A DNA stretch of 64,000 nucleotides from CAZKWG01 sp964615375 (GCA_964615375.1 CAZTOW010000031.1:53270-117269); one strand, 5' to 3'; shown: positions 48,806-57,736, counted from the first letter of the stretch. The notes: generated from the letters alone by a model not told the origin. Numbers and translations are program-made.

Positions 48806-50539
48806 ATGCCCGCCGTCCCTACCATCTCGCAGATCCTCACCACCCTGGTCGAGCAGGCCACCGCCGCCGCCGGCCACGGCTCGGAGCCCGCCGAGCCCGC
48901 GCTGCCCACCGGCAACCCCGCCCACGGCGACTACCAGTCGAACCACGCCTTCCGCCTGGCGAAGGCGCGCAAGATGAACCCGCGGGCGATGGCCGAGGCC
49001 ATCCGCGCCGCCATGCCCGCCCACCCCGCCGTCACGAAGGTGGAGGTCGCCGGCCCCGGCTTCCTCAACTTCTCGCTCGACGACGCCTGGCTCTGCCAGC
49101 ACCTTGAGGCGCAGGCCGGAGACCCGCTGGGCGGGATCCCCCAGGTGGGGGAGGGGAGCACGGTGGTCATCGACTACTCGAGCCCCAACGTCGCCAAGCG
49201 CATGCACGTCGGCCACATGCGCTCCACCGTCATCGGCAACGCCCTCGACCGCCTGCACCGCGCCGCAGGATACCGGGTGATCGCCGACAACCACATCGGC
49301 GACTGGGGCACGCAGTTCGGAAAGCTCATGGTCGCCTGGCGGAGCTGGCTCGACCAGGACGCTTACGACGCGGATCCCATCGGCGAGCTCGAGCGCCTCT
49401 ACGTGCTCTTCGGCGAGCGCGTCAAGGCCGACCCCGCGCTGGAGGCCGCCGCCCGCGCCGAGACCGCGAAGCTCCAGCAGGGCGACCCGGAGAACCGCGC
49501 CCTCTGGGAGCGCTTCATCGAGGTCTCCCTGGCCGAGTTCAACGCGGTCTACGCCCGCTTCGGCGTGCGCTTCGACGTCGTGCTGGGGGAGAGCGCCTAC
49601 AACGACGCCCTGCCCGGCGTGCTCGACGAGCTCCTGGCGGCGGGCGTGGCCGAGATCTCCGAGGGCGCCGCGGTCATCAAGTTCACCGACGCGGACGGCA
49701 AGGGCCTCGCCGACACCGTGCTGGTCGTGCGCAAGGTGGACGGCGCCTACCTCTACGGCACCACCGATCTCGCCACCCTGCGCTACCGCATGGCGACCTG
49801 GGGCCCCAGGCGCGTGGTCTACGTCACCGACACGCGCCAGCAGCTCCACTTCAAGCAGGTCTTCGCCGCCGCGCGCCGCATGGGCTGGACCGGGCCGGAG
49901 CTCATCCACACCTGGTTCGGGATGCTCAAGCTGCCGGAGGGCATGGTGATGGCCACGCGCGGGGGCTCCGCCGTGCGGCTGGTCGATCTGCTCGACGAGG
50001 CCGCCCGCCGGGCCCGCGCCGTGGTGGACGAGAAATCGCCCGAGCTCCCCGAGGCGGAGCGCGCCGCCATCGCCGAGGCGGTGGGCGTGGGCGCCGTGCG
50101 CTACGCGGACCTCAGCCAGAACCCCCAGTCCGACGTCACCTTCGACTGGGACCGCATGCTGTCTCTCGAGGGCAACACCGCCCCCTATCTGATGTACAGC
50201 TACGCGCGCTGCCGCAGCATCCAGCGCAAGGGCGGGATCAGCGCGCCCACGGTCGAGGGCCTCGCGGTCTCCCACCCGCACGAGCGCGAGCTCGCCCTGG
50301 CCCTGCTGCGCACCCCGGAGCTCGTCGTCGCCGCTCTGGAGACCAGCCGCCCGAACCTGCTCTGCGACCACCTCTTCGGGCTGGCGGGCGCCTTCAACCG
50401 CTTCTACTACGAGCTCCCCGTCCTCGACGCCGAGACCCCGGCGCTCCGCCAGAGCCGGCTCGCGCTGGTGGAGGCCGCGGCCCGCGTGCTGGAGCGCGGG
50501 CTCGGGCTGCTGGGCGTGTCCGCCCTGGCGCGGATGTAG
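48806..50539 (+). CDS. argS: Arginyl-tRNA synthetase
   Basis: The 577-residue class I aminoacyl-tRNA synthetase that charges tRNA-Arg. It has the arginyl-specific N-terminal domain (about 1-110), the HIGH-type motif SSPNVAKRMHVGHMRSTVIG near residues 129-148, DNHIGDWGTQFGKLM, and the catalytic core ending in TRGGSAVRLVDLLDEA. The DALR anticodon-binding domain lies at the C-terminus (SYARCRSIQRK onward). It is full length and divergent from the pyruvate dehydrogenase operon. Confidence 0.95.
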   Translation: MPAVPTISQILTTLVEQATAAAGHGSEPAEPALPTGNPAHGDYQSNHAFRLAKARKMNPRAMAEAIRAAMPAHPAVTKVEVAGPGFLNFSLDDAWLCQHLEAQAGDPLGGIPQVGEGSTVVIDYSSPNVAKRMHVGHMRSTVIGNALDRLHRAAGYRVIADNHIGDWGTQFGKLMVAWRSWLDQDAYDADPIGELERLYVLFGERVKADPALEAAARAETAKLQQGDPENRALWERFIEVSLAEFNAVYARFGVRFDVVLGESAYNDALPGVLDELLAAGVAEISEGAAVIKFTDADGKGLADTVLVVRKVDGAYLYGTTDLATLRYRMATWGPRRVVYVTDTRQQLHFKQVFAAARRMGWTGPELIHTWFGMLKLPEGMVMATRGGSAVRLVDLLDEAARRARAVVDEKSPELPEAERAAIAEAVGVGAVRYADLSQNPQSDVTFDWDRMLSLEGNTAPYLMYSYARCRSIQRKGGISAPTVEGLAVSHPHERELALALLRTPELVVAALETSRPNLLCDHLFGLAGAFNRFYYELPVLDAETPALRQSRLALVEAAARVLERGLGLLGVSALARM

Positions 50540-50618
50540 GCGCAGAGCGCGTCCAGAAGCTGCATCTGGACCTCCCGCTCTTGACGTGTCCGTGGTATGG
50601 TTGAAGTGGAGCCTTAAG

Positions 50619-52337
50619 GTGTCCACCCATCCCGACGTCCCCCGCCACCCCGACGGCACGCCGCTTCAGCTCGGCCGCTATCGCCTCCTGCGCCCGATCT
50701 CCTCGGGCGGGATGGCGCGCGTCTTCGAGGCGAGGCGCGAGGGCCTGGCCGGCGTCTCCCCGCGGGTGGCGGTCAAGGTCATCCTCCCCAGCTTCGCCGA
50801 AGACCCGGCCTTTCACGACCTCTTCGTGAACGAGGCCCACATCGGCAGCCTGGTGCGCCACCAGAACCTGGTCCAGATCCAGGACTTCGACCAGGAACAG
50901 GGCCGCTACTTCCTGGTCATGGAGTTCGTGGAGGGGCTGACCCTGCGGCGCGTGCTCGGGCTCTGCCGCAAGCACGGCGTCCCGCTCCCCATGGAGCTGA
51001 TCGCCGAGATCGGCCGCCAGGCCTGCGACGGGCTCCACCACCTGCACGGGGTCCGCGACGACCACGGCCGCCTGCTGGGGCTGGTCCACCGCGACATCAA
51101 GCCCTCGAACCTGATGGTGGACCCGCAGGGGGTGGTGAAGATCCTGGACTACGGGGTCAGCCGCGCGCTGGCCCTGCACGGGCGCGAGGCGGAGGTCCGG
51201 GGCACCTGGGGCTACATGGCGCCCGAGCACGCCTCGGGCGAGGAGGCCGGTCCGAGCTCCGATCTCTTCGGGCTGGCCAGCGTGCTCTACGAGCTCGCCG
51301 CCCTCGCGCCGCTCTTCCCCGAGAAGGAGCCCGCTGAGATCCGCCCGCTGCTGGCCGCCGACGAGGCCGCGCGCCGCGCCACGAAGCTCAAGAGCGATCC
51401 CGAGCTCACCCCGCTGGTCCCCGTCCTGGTCCGCGCGTTTCAGCGCGACCCCGACGCCCGCTTCCGCTCCGCCGCCGACATGGGCCGGGCGCTCGGCGGG
51501 CTGGTGAGCGACCCTGTGCTGGCGAGAGAGCAGCTCGTCCGCCTCATGCGCACGCTGGGCGAGCTGGCCCGCCCGCGAGAGCGCGGGGAGGTCGCCGAGG
51601 ATCCGCGCCGCGGGGCGCCGTCCGAGCGTCGCCGCCGGGCCGCCAGCCACGACGCCCTGCCCGTCTCCACCCCGCGCTCTTCCCGCCGCTCCCGTCGGCC
51701 CGCGCTCCCGCCCGCCCAGCAGCAGACCTGGCTCGGCTACGCCCTCATCGCGCTCGCCGTGCTCATCGTGGCGTTCACCGCCTGGAAGGTCTTCGGCGCG
51801 ACCCCCGAGCGGGGGGCCGGCTCGCCCGAGCCGCGCGCCAGCTCCAGCTCCCGCCCCGTCGCCGTGCTCGCGCCCCCCTCCGAGGCCCTGGTCAGCGTGG
51901 CGCCGGGGGTCGCGAGCCCGCGGAAGGAGAAGGAGATCGCGGTGATCGAGGTGGTCCCGCCCGCCCCCGCGCCGGTCGCCGTCGCCCCCGCGCCCACACC
52001 GCCCCCCGTGCCCGCGGCGCCCACGCCCACGCCGCCGCCCGCGCCCCCGCCCGCCCCCGAGCTCGAGCCCCCCGCCGCGCCCGTCGGCGCCGCCGCCCTG
52101 GTCCCCGAGGGCTCCGGCCTGCTCACGGTCAGCGCGCTCAGCCGGGCCCAGGTCTTTGTGGACGGGCAGCTGGTCCGCAGCACGCCGCTCTTCCAGCACG
52201 AGCTCGACGCGGGCACGCACACGATCACGCTCGTCGCCGAGGACGGCCGCCGCGCCACCTTCCCCGTCGAGGTCCGGCCCGGCCGCGAGGCGCGCGCCGT
52301 CTGGGACTTCGAGGCCTCCGCCCTCGTTCAGCCCTGA
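50619..52337 (+). CDS. Hanks-type Ser/Thr protein kinase with PEGA domain
   Basis: GTG 50619 (GGAG seven bases upstream) is preferred over GTG 50586. Kinase domain about 20-290: glycine loop ISSGGMARVFEA, VAVKVI lysine, catalytic HRDIKPSNLMV, and LDYGVSRAL where Tyr replaces Phe of DFG; then GTWGYMAPEHASG. A juxtamembrane basic stretch leads to one helix (WLGYALIALAVLIVAFTAWK, about 370-390), a long Pro/Ala linker and an extracytoplasmic PEGA domain (LSRAQVFVDGQLVRSTPLFQ). Signal perception is probably by the PEGA domain. Its stop is part of a 14-bp duplication at the convergent phosphatase gene. Confidence 0.88.
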   Translation: MSTHPDVPRHPDGTPLQLGRYRLLRPISSGGMARVFEARREGLAGVSPRVAVKVILPSFAEDPAFHDLFVNEAHIGSLVRHQNLVQIQDFDQEQGRYFLVMEFVEGLTLRRVLGLCRKHGVPLPMELIAEIGRQACDGLHHLHGVRDDHGRLLGLVHRDIKPSNLMVDPQGVVKILDYGVSRALALHGREAEVRGTWGYMAPEHASGEEAGPSSDLFGLASVLYELAALAPLFPEKEPAEIRPLLAADEAARRATKLKSDPELTPLVPVLVRAFQRDPDARFRSAADMGRALGGLVSDPVLAREQLVRLMRTLGELARPRERGEVAEDPRRGAPSERRRRAASHDALPVSTPRSSRRSRRPALPPAQQQTWLGYALIALAVLIVAFTAWKVFGATPERGAGSPEPRASSSSRPVAVLAPPSEALVSVAPGVASPRKEKEIAVIEVVPPAPAPVAVAPAPTPPPVPAAPTPTPPPAPPPAPELEPPAAPVGAAALVPEGSGLLTVSALSRAQVFVDGQLVRSTPLFQHELDAGTHTITLVAEDGRRATFPVEVRPGREARAVWDFEASALVQP

Positions 52338-52362
52338 TCTTTCAGGCCTGATCGTTCGGGCG
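52335..52362. repeat. Two-unit 14-bp repeat anchored on a stop codon
   Basis: TGATCTTTCAGGCC (52335-52348) and TGATCGTTCGGGCG (52349-52362) are adjacent, each beginning with TGA. The first TGA is the stop of the kinase gene. The convergent phosphatase gene ends inside the first unit (52342-52344). The layout is the same as the 13-bp array at 792 and the 16-bp array at 61553. Confidence 0.55.
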
Positions 52363-52818
52363 CGGCGGCAGCTGGTCCAGGAAGCGCTCCACGCAGCCGC
52401 GGATCTCGTCGCGTGAGCGCCGGAAGCGCCAGCGCCAGCCGCCCATGGGGTCCGGGATCTCGAAGATCCCGCCGAAGCTGCCCAGCAGCATCACGCGATC
52501 CTCGGCCTCGGGGAAGCGACGCCGCACCTCGGTGGTGTGGTGGAGCTCCATCCCGAGGATGAAGTCCGCCCAGTCGACCAGCTCCGGCGACAGCCCCTTC
52601 GCCTGGTGGGAGGTGATGTCGATCCCGACCTCGGACATCGCCCGGATGGCGTTGGCCTCAGCCGGGCGGCCGGTCAGGCCAAGCAGGCCGGCGGACGAGC
52701 ACTCCACCGCCCAGCCGCGTTGAGCGGCGTAGCTGCGCGCCAGAGCCTCGGCCATCGGGCTGCGACAGAGGTTTCCGGTGCACACGAAGAGCAGATGGTA
52801 GGGCCGCGGGGCTGGCAC
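52342..52818 (-). CDS. Low-molecular-weight protein-tyrosine phosphatase family protein
   Basis: The 158-residue protein starts at GTG 52818 (ribosome site weak). The P-loop is LLFVCTGNLCRSPMAEALAR, with CX5R nucleophile and Arg; the general acid region is EIPDPMGG. This family includes tyrosine phosphatases and arsenate reductases; the DPMGG loop favours a phosphatase. It faces the PEGA kinase gene and their 3' ends meet; a functional pairing is possible but unproven. Confidence 0.82.
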   Translation of the reverse strand: MPAPRPYHLLFVCTGNLCRSPMAEALARSYAAQRGWAVECSSAGLLGLTGRPAEANAIRAMSEVGIDITSHQAKGLSPELVDWADFILGMELHHTTEVRRRFPEAEDRVMLLGSFGGIFEIPDPMGGWRWRFRRSRDEIRGCVERFLDQLPPRPNDQA

Positions 52819-52920
52819 TGCCAGAAGATAGCATCCTGGGCGCCGGGCGCCACAGGAGGCTGAGGGCCGCTTGCGGTTGTCGGGCCCGCCCGGTACAAGG
52901 GCAACATCGAGGGCGTTCTC

Positions 52921-53817
52921 ATGGCCTCTGGTCCCTTCAAGCCCGCCAGCGCTGGCGGGTTCAACGTCTCCGACCGCGACATGGACGCGGTGATTGACCG
53001 CGTCGTGGCCCGCGTGCAGCGCGAGCAGCAGCTCTCCGCGGTGCCGGCGAACCCGGTCCTCCGCGGGACATGGACGGATCAGACCGCGCTCCGCATGCTG
53101 GTGGACGCCGGCGCCGAGCGCGTGGGCACCGACGGGCGCGCCCCCGTGGACGCCGCCAGCCTCGCCCGCGCCATCGACCACACGCTGCTGAAGCCCGACG
53201 CCACGCGCAAGGACATCGTCACGGTCTGCGACGAGGCGCGGAAGTACACCTTCGCCAGCGTCTGCGTGAACTCCACCTGGATCGGGCTCGTGGCGAAGCT
53301 GCTCGCCGGGACCCCGGTGCGCCCCATCTGCGTGGTCGGCTTCCCCTTCGGCGCCATGAGCACCCCCGGCAAGGTGGCCGAGACCGTGCAGGCCATCGAC
53401 GACGGCGCCCAGGAGATCGACATGGTGCTCAACATCGGCGCGCTGAAGGGCGGCGATCTGGGCACGGTCTACGAGGACATCGCCGCGGTGGTCCAGGCCG
53501 CCCAGGGCCGCCCGGTCAAGGTCATCCTGGAGACGGCCATGCTCGATCGCGAGCAGAAGGTGGCCGGCTGCGTGCTGTCCAAGGCCGCGGGCGCCGCCTT
53601 CGTCAAGACCAGCACGGGCTACGGCGGCGGTGGGGCCACGGTGGAGGACATCGCCCTGATGCGCGCCGTGGTGGGCCCGGACCTGGGCGTCAAGGCGTCC
53701 GGCGGCATCAAGAACGCCGAGATCGCGCGCAACATGCTCGCCGCGGGCGCCAACCGCCTGGGGGCCTCGGCCAGCGTCGCCATCGTGCGCGGCGAGGCGG
53801 GGAAGGGCAGCTACTGA
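52921..53817 (+). CDS. deoC: Deoxyribose-phosphate aldolase
   Basis: The 298-residue DeoC cleaves 2-deoxyribose 5-phosphate to glyceraldehyde 3-phosphate and acetaldehyde. An N-terminal extension of about 75 residues is unusual; the TIM barrel starts at DHTLLKPDATRKDI. Schiff-base Lys lies in AFVKTSTGYGGGG and the second Lys in GVKASGGIKNAE. The next gene encodes a pyrimidine-nucleoside phosphorylase, 13 bp downstream, giving a deoxynucleoside salvage operon. Confidence 0.93.
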   Translation: MASGPFKPASAGGFNVSDRDMDAVIDRVVARVQREQQLSAVPANPVLRGTWTDQTALRMLVDAGAERVGTDGRAPVDAASLARAIDHTLLKPDATRKDIVTVCDEARKYTFASVCVNSTWIGLVAKLLAGTPVRPICVVGFPFGAMSTPGKVAETVQAIDDGAQEIDMVLNIGALKGGDLGTVYEDIAAVVQAAQGRPVKVILETAMLDREQKVAGCVLSKAAGAAFVKTSTGYGGGGATVEDIALMRAVVGPDLGVKASGGIKNAEIARNMLAAGANRLGASASVAIVRGEAGKGSY

Positions 53818-53830
53818 GCAGGGAGGGGGA

Positions 53831-55039
53831 ATGGTCGCCATCGATCGCATCCTGGAGCTGAAGCGCGACGGCTTCCCCCTGGAGGATGACCAGATCCGGG
53901 CCTTCATCGAGGGCCTGCTCAGCGAGGAGGTGACCCGCGCGCAGGCCGCCGCCTTCCTGGCCTTCGCCTTCGTGCGCGGGATGAGCGACCGCGAGACGGT
54001 GGCGCTCACCGTGGCGATGACGGAGACCGGGGACCGGCTCTCCTGGCCCGGGATCGAGGGCCCCTTCGTGGACAAGCACTCCACGGGCGGGGTGGGGGAC
54101 AAGGTCTCGCTCGTGCTGGCCCCCGTGCTGGCGGAGCTCGGCTACAAGGTCCCCATGCTGTCGGGCCGCGGGCTGGGGATCACGGGCGGCACCCTCGACA
54201 AGCTGGAGGCCATCCCCGGCTATCGCACGGACCTGGACGACGCGGCCCTGCGCCGGGCCCTGGTCGAGGTGGGCTGCTTCATCAACGGGCAGACCGCCCG
54301 CCTCGCCCCCGCCGACCGGATCCTCTACGCGCTCCGCAACGAGATCTGCACCGTCCCCAGCGTCCCGCTGATCACGGCCTCGATCCTCTCCAAGAAGCTG
54401 TCGGAGGGCATCGAGCGCCTGGTGCTGGACGTCAAGTTCGGCTCGGGCGCCTTCATGCCCGACCGCGAGGCGGCGGTGACCCTGGCGGAGAGCCTGGTGC
54501 GCGTGGGCACGGGCGCCGGCCTGCAGGTGCGGGCCGTGCTGAGCGACATGAACACGCCGCTGGGGCGGCTGATCGGCAACGCGCTGGAGGTGGAGGAGTC
54601 CATCGCCTGCCTGCGCGGCGAGGGCCCCGCCGATCTGGAGGCGCTGGTCTGCGATCTCGCCGGGGATCCACGCGCGCTCGGGGTGCTTCGCAGCGGGGCG
54701 GCGCTCCCGCGCTTCGAGGCGATGGTGCGGGCGCACGGCGGGGATCCGACGGCGCCCCTGCTGGGCGGGGGCTGCGCGGAGCTCCCGGTGCTCGCCGAGC
54801 AGGACGGGGTGGTGACGCGCTGCGACGCGGGGAAGATCGGGCGGGCGGCCTTCGTGCTGGGGGCGGGTCGAACCCGCGCCGACGAGCCGGTCCACCCAGG
54901 GGTCGGCTTGCGCCTCCTGCGCAAGCCAGGTGAACAGGCGCTCCGGGGGGAGCCCTTGGCGATCATCGTCCACGCCGCGGGGCGTGGACTCGACGAGGCC
55001 CTCGCGTTGACGAGGAGGGCCTATGAAGTCGGTCCGTGA
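53831..55039 (+). CDS. Pyrimidine-nucleoside (thymidine) phosphorylase
   Basis: The 402-residue phosphorylase shows the family signature SGRGLGITGGTLDKLEAIPG, the phosphate-binding KHSTGGVGDKVSLVLAP and DVKFGSGAFM. It releases the base and deoxyribose 1-phosphate, upstream of DeoC in the salvage route. At 402 residues it is somewhat shorter than the usual 430-440, ending soon after the C-terminal domain begins. deoA or pdp cannot be separated by eye. Its last 17 bp overlap the next gene. Confidence 0.9.
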   Translation: MVAIDRILELKRDGFPLEDDQIRAFIEGLLSEEVTRAQAAAFLAFAFVRGMSDRETVALTVAMTETGDRLSWPGIEGPFVDKHSTGGVGDKVSLVLAPVLAELGYKVPMLSGRGLGITGGTLDKLEAIPGYRTDLDDAALRRALVEVGCFINGQTARLAPADRILYALRNEICTVPSVPLITASILSKKLSEGIERLVLDVKFGSGAFMPDREAAVTLAESLVRVGTGAGLQVRAVLSDMNTPLGRLIGNALEVEESIACLRGEGPADLEALVCDLAGDPRALGVLRSGAALPRFEAMVRAHGGDPTAPLLGGGCAELPVLAEQDGVVTRCDAGKIGRAAFVLGAGRTRADEPVHPGVGLRLLRKPGEQALRGEPLAIIVHAAGRGLDEALALTRRAYEVGP

Positions 55040-55718
55040 GCTGCTGAGCTCGGAGCGCTGGCCTCGCTGGCGCGCCGGACTGATCACGCTGGTCCTCTTC
55101 GTCCACGCCTGCGCGGCCATGCCCATCCCGCGCCCGGTGCGGCCGGAGGACGTGCGCACCCCCACCGCCCAGGACGAGCTGGCGCTCTGGGTCGACATCT
55201 TCGCCAGCCTGGGCGTCCAGACCGACGCCGACGAGCTGGTCGGTCTCGTCAACAGCGTGGGCCAGGTCTGCGTGGACGTCAAGGCGGCGATCATGGGCCC
55301 CTTCCGCCCGCTCCTGCGGGTGACGGGCACCGGGCAGGCCTGGGCCCTCTTCGCCTACCCGGACCGCTACCCGAACCTCCTCCAGGTGGAGGTGCGGCGG
55401 GGCGGCGCGGACTGGGAGACGGTCTACGCCGCGGCGGACCCGGATCACACCTTCCTGGCGGAGCAGTTCTCCTTTCGGCGGGTGCGCGGCGTCTACGACA
55501 CGGCCGCCGCCAAGGGCTCGCCCGGCAAGGTCTACGACCGCTTCGTGGACTGGGTCGCGCGCGAGGTCTTCGAGCGCTGGCCCGACGCCACCGACGTGCG
55601 CGTCAAGATGCTCCAGAAGCGCGTGACGCTCCCCACGGAGATGCCCGACGAGGAGGAGCCCAAGGCCCGCCTCGTCCGGCTCAGGACCCGCGAGCAGGTC
55701 CAGGGGAGCGCGCCATGA
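55023..55718 (+). CDS. HTTM partner protein, pair 2
   Basis: The 231-residue protein has one N-terminal helix (WRAGLITLVLFVHACAAMPI) and a soluble part with QAWALFAYPDRYPNLLQVEV, WETVYAAADPDHTFLAEQ and FVDWVAREVFERWPDATDVR. These correspond in order to the protein at 34782-35471. It overlaps the phosphorylase gene by 17 bp and the HTTM gene by four bases, so the pair is translated together. The function is unknown. Confidence 0.75.
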   Translation: MKSVRELLSSERWPRWRAGLITLVLFVHACAAMPIPRPVRPEDVRTPTAQDELALWVDIFASLGVQTDADELVGLVNSVGQVCVDVKAAIMGPFRPLLRVTGTGQAWALFAYPDRYPNLLQVEVRRGGADWETVYAAADPDHTFLAEQFSFRRVRGVYDTAAAKGSPGKVYDRFVDWVAREVFERWPDATDVRVKMLQKRVTLPTEMPDEEEPKARLVRLRTREQVQGSAP

Positions 55719-56722
55719 GCCGCCTCGCCTCACGCTGGGAGCGCTGGGTCGCCCTGTGGAGCCGCCAGGAGCGGCCGGACACCCTGGCCCTGCTGCGCAT
55801 CCTGCTCTGCCTCGTCCTGCTGACCGACCAGATCGAGGTGCTGCGCCTCGGGCTGGTGGAGGCTCTCTGGGCGCCCTCGGCCTCGGGCGGGATCGGCGAC
55901 CCCATGGGCGTGGACCCCGCGCCCATGCTCTACCGCCTGCTCCCGGCCACGGCGGAGACCGCCTGGATCGCCTTCGGCCTGTGGACCCTGGCCACCGTGC
56001 TCTTCGGCATGGGCGCGCTCTCGCGGATCTCGGGGATCGTCCTGGTCCTGCTCTACGCGCAGCTCGCCCTGGTGCTGCCGGGGGCGGATCGCGGCATCGA
56101 CATGCTCATGCGCAACGCGCTCCTGGTGCTCGCGCTCTCGCCCGCGGGTGAGGCCTGGAGCATCGACGCGCGGATCCGCACCGGGCGCTGGCGGGGCGCG
56201 GGCGTCCCCCGGCCCGCCTGGGCGCGTCACCTGCTGGTGCTGCAGCTCGGCGTCATGTACTTCACGGCCGGCGTGCAGAAGGTGAGCCTGGCCTGGCTGC
56301 CCATGGGCGACTTCAGCGCGCTCTACATCGTGCTGCACGACCCGGCCGTGGCCAACACGTCCACGATGGACCTCGCCCCCTGGTACTGGGCCACGCAGAT
56401 CTCCACCGCGGGTACGATGATCTGGGAGTGGTCGGCTCCCCTGTTCCTGCTCTCGATCTGGTACCGGGACACGCGCACGCGGCCCGGCCGCCTGCGCGCC
56501 TGGATGAACCGGGTGGACTTCCGGCTCCTCTACCTGCTGGTCGGCGTCGCCTTCCACACGGGCATCCACGTGATGATGCACATCGGCATCTTCCCGTGGG
56601 CCATGATGGCGCTCTACCTCTGCGCCTGGCACCCGGATGAGCTCGCCGCCTTCTTCCGGCGCTTCCGGCTCAGAGGCCGTGGCGACCCTCGTTCGAGTCC
56701 TGGAGCATCCGGGCCATCATGA
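55715..56722 (+). CDS. HTTM-domain integral membrane protein, pair 2
   Basis: The 335-residue paralogue of the protein at 33838-34785 has LLRILLCLVLLTDQIEVLRL (helix 1), MLMRNALLVLALSPAGEAWS, LGVMYFTAGVQKVSLAWLPM (family segment) and FHTGIHVMMHIGIFPWAMMA near the end. The WYRDTRTRPGRLRA cytoplasmic loop is almost identical in both paralogues. The role is not established. The gene overlaps the convergent TM2 gene by 53 bp. Confidence 0.8.
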   Translation: MSRLASRWERWVALWSRQERPDTLALLRILLCLVLLTDQIEVLRLGLVEALWAPSASGGIGDPMGVDPAPMLYRLLPATAETAWIAFGLWTLATVLFGMGALSRISGIVLVLLYAQLALVLPGADRGIDMLMRNALLVLALSPAGEAWSIDARIRTGRWRGAGVPRPAWARHLLVLQLGVMYFTAGVQKVSLAWLPMGDFSALYIVLHDPAVANTSTMDLAPWYWATQISTAGTMIWEWSAPLFLLSIWYRDTRTRPGRLRAWMNRVDFRLLYLLVGVAFHTGIHVMMHIGIFPWAMMALYLCAWHPDELAAFFRRFRLRGRGDPRSSPGASGPS

Positions 56723-56897
56723 ACAGGTCCACGATCTGACCCACCAGGCAGAGCCCGCCGGTGAAGAACCAGATGAGCCCGGAGACCCATCGGCCCATGT
56801 ACATCCGGTGCAGACCGGAGAGCCCGAGGAAACCCCCGAACCAGAGCACGTAGGCGAGCGAGATGTCCTTCTGGCGCACGAGCGCGGTCGTCGTCAT
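56670..56897 (-). CDS. TM2-domain membrane protein
   Basis: The 75-residue protein starts at ATG 56897 after GGAGGATGGA. It has the TM2 pattern: helix LAYVLWFGGFLGLSGLHRMY with the LGLHR-like turn, then MGRWVSGLIWFFTGGLCLVG and IVDLFMMARML. TM2 proteins are small two-helix membrane proteins of unknown function. Confidence 0.85.
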   Translation of the reverse strand: MTTTALVRQKDISLAYVLWFGGFLGLSGLHRMYMGRWVSGLIWFFTGGLCLVGQIVDLFMMARMLQDSNEGRHGL

Positions 56898-56984
56898 TCC
56901 ATCCTCCTCGCACCTCCTACGCGCGCCGGGCCGAGTTGTTGCACGGATCATGCACGTCGGGCGCCGCGACGATAGCCAGGGCCA

Positions 56985-57497
56985 ATGATTCAGGCCTACC
57001 GAGATTACCTCCCCGTCATCGACGCCAGCGCCTGGGTCCACCCCAGCGCGGTGATCATCGGAGACGTGCGCCTCGGGCCGCGGGTCAGCGTGTGGCCCGG
57101 GGTGGTGCTGCGCGGCGACCAGGGCTCGATCACGGTGGAGTCGGAGACCAACCTCCAGGACGGCACCATCGCCCACGCCACGGGCGGGCGGAGCCGGGTC
57201 CACGTCGGGCCGCGCGTCACGGTGGGCCATCGGGTGCTCCTGCACGGCTGCACGGTGGAGGGCGACGCCCTCATCGGCATGGGCGCCATCCTGCTGGACA
57301 ACTGCGTCATCGAGCCCTGGTGCGTCATCGGCGCCGGGGCCCTCGTCCCGGTGGGCCGGCGCGTGCCCAGCGGGAGCCTCTTCCTCGGCGTCCCCGGCCG
57401 CGTCGTGCGCACCCTGCGCGACGAGGATCTCGAGGCCATCCGCCACGGACACCAGGAGTACCTGCGCCTCCTCCAGGACTACGGAGAGACCCCATGA
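56985..57497 (+). CDS. Gamma-carbonic anhydrase-like hexapeptide-repeat protein
   Basis: The 170-residue left-handed beta-helix protein shows ASAWVHPSAVIIGDVRLGPR, SVWPGVVLRGDQGSI, NLQDGTIAHATGG and VTVGHRVLLHGCTVEGDALI, with the three zinc His positions (in IAHATG, TVGHRV and LLHGC). It trimerises and may be a gamma-carbonic anhydrase or one of the related acyltransferase-like proteins. The next small frame overlaps its stop by four bases. Confidence 0.88.
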   Translation: MIQAYRDYLPVIDASAWVHPSAVIIGDVRLGPRVSVWPGVVLRGDQGSITVESETNLQDGTIAHATGGRSRVHVGPRVTVGHRVLLHGCTVEGDALIGMGAILLDNCVIEPWCVIGAGALVPVGRRVPSGSLFLGVPGRVVRTLRDEDLEAIRHGHQEYLRLLQDYGETP

Positions 57498-57583
57498 GCG
57501 ATCGTCACACGCGCCCTGGCTGCTTCCTCACCGCCCTGCCCCTCCTCGCGCTCGCCCTCGCGCTGCTCGGACACATGCTCTGA
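57494..57583 (+). CDS. 29-residue single-helix peptide
   Basis: A short frame that starts inside the stop of the preceding gene (ATGA) and encodes MSDRHTRPG followed by CFLTALPLLALALALLGHML. The 18-residue hydrophobic run would span a membrane. The ATGA coupling is the only evidence that it is translated; there is no homologue to compare. Confidence 0.4.
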   Translation: MSDRHTRPGCFLTALPLLALALALLGHML

Positions 57584-57607
57584 GCCCGGATCGGCGCGTC
57601 GCCAAGA

Positions 57608-57632
57608 CGCGACCCCCGGTCGCGCCTCGGCG
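57608..57632 (+). terminator. Possible Rho-independent terminator
   Basis: A six-bp stem CGCGAC / GTCGCG with loop CCCCG (57608-57624) lies 25 bp after the end of the preceding genes; a weak T-rich stretch (TTTCTT) follows about 10 bases later. The T tract is poor and separated from the stem, so the call is tentative. Confidence 0.35.
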
Positions 57633-57646
57633 CTTTCTTGCTGGTC

Positions 57647-57720
57647 GATAGCTCACAGTCGGGCGTTTCCTGGGGTTCGATACTTCATGGACACGTCAAC
57701 GCCCGACTGCTGTCGCTATC
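57647..57720. repeat. Large inverted repeat upstream of smc
   Basis: CAGTCGGGCGTT (57656-57667) and AACGCCCGACTG (57698-57709) are perfectly complementary; allowing a few mismatches the arms extend to GATAGC (57647) and GCTATC (57720). The 30-bp spacer is of moderate GC. This sits in the 321-bp gap between 57583 and 57905, which contains no convincing gene, and could be an operator, a structured RNA or a small mobile-element relic. Confidence 0.65.
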
Positions 57721-57736
57721 TCCCCGCATCCCGTTC

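Noticed and set aside
50581..50600. TTGACG ... TATGGT as a sigma-70 promoter before the kinase
   Set aside because: The two hexamers are only nine bases apart, far from the required 16-18.
56680..56705. GTTCGAGTCC, similar to the tRNA T-loop
   Set aside because: It encodes the C-terminus of the TM2 protein on the minus strand, and no acceptor, D or anticodon stem can be placed around it.
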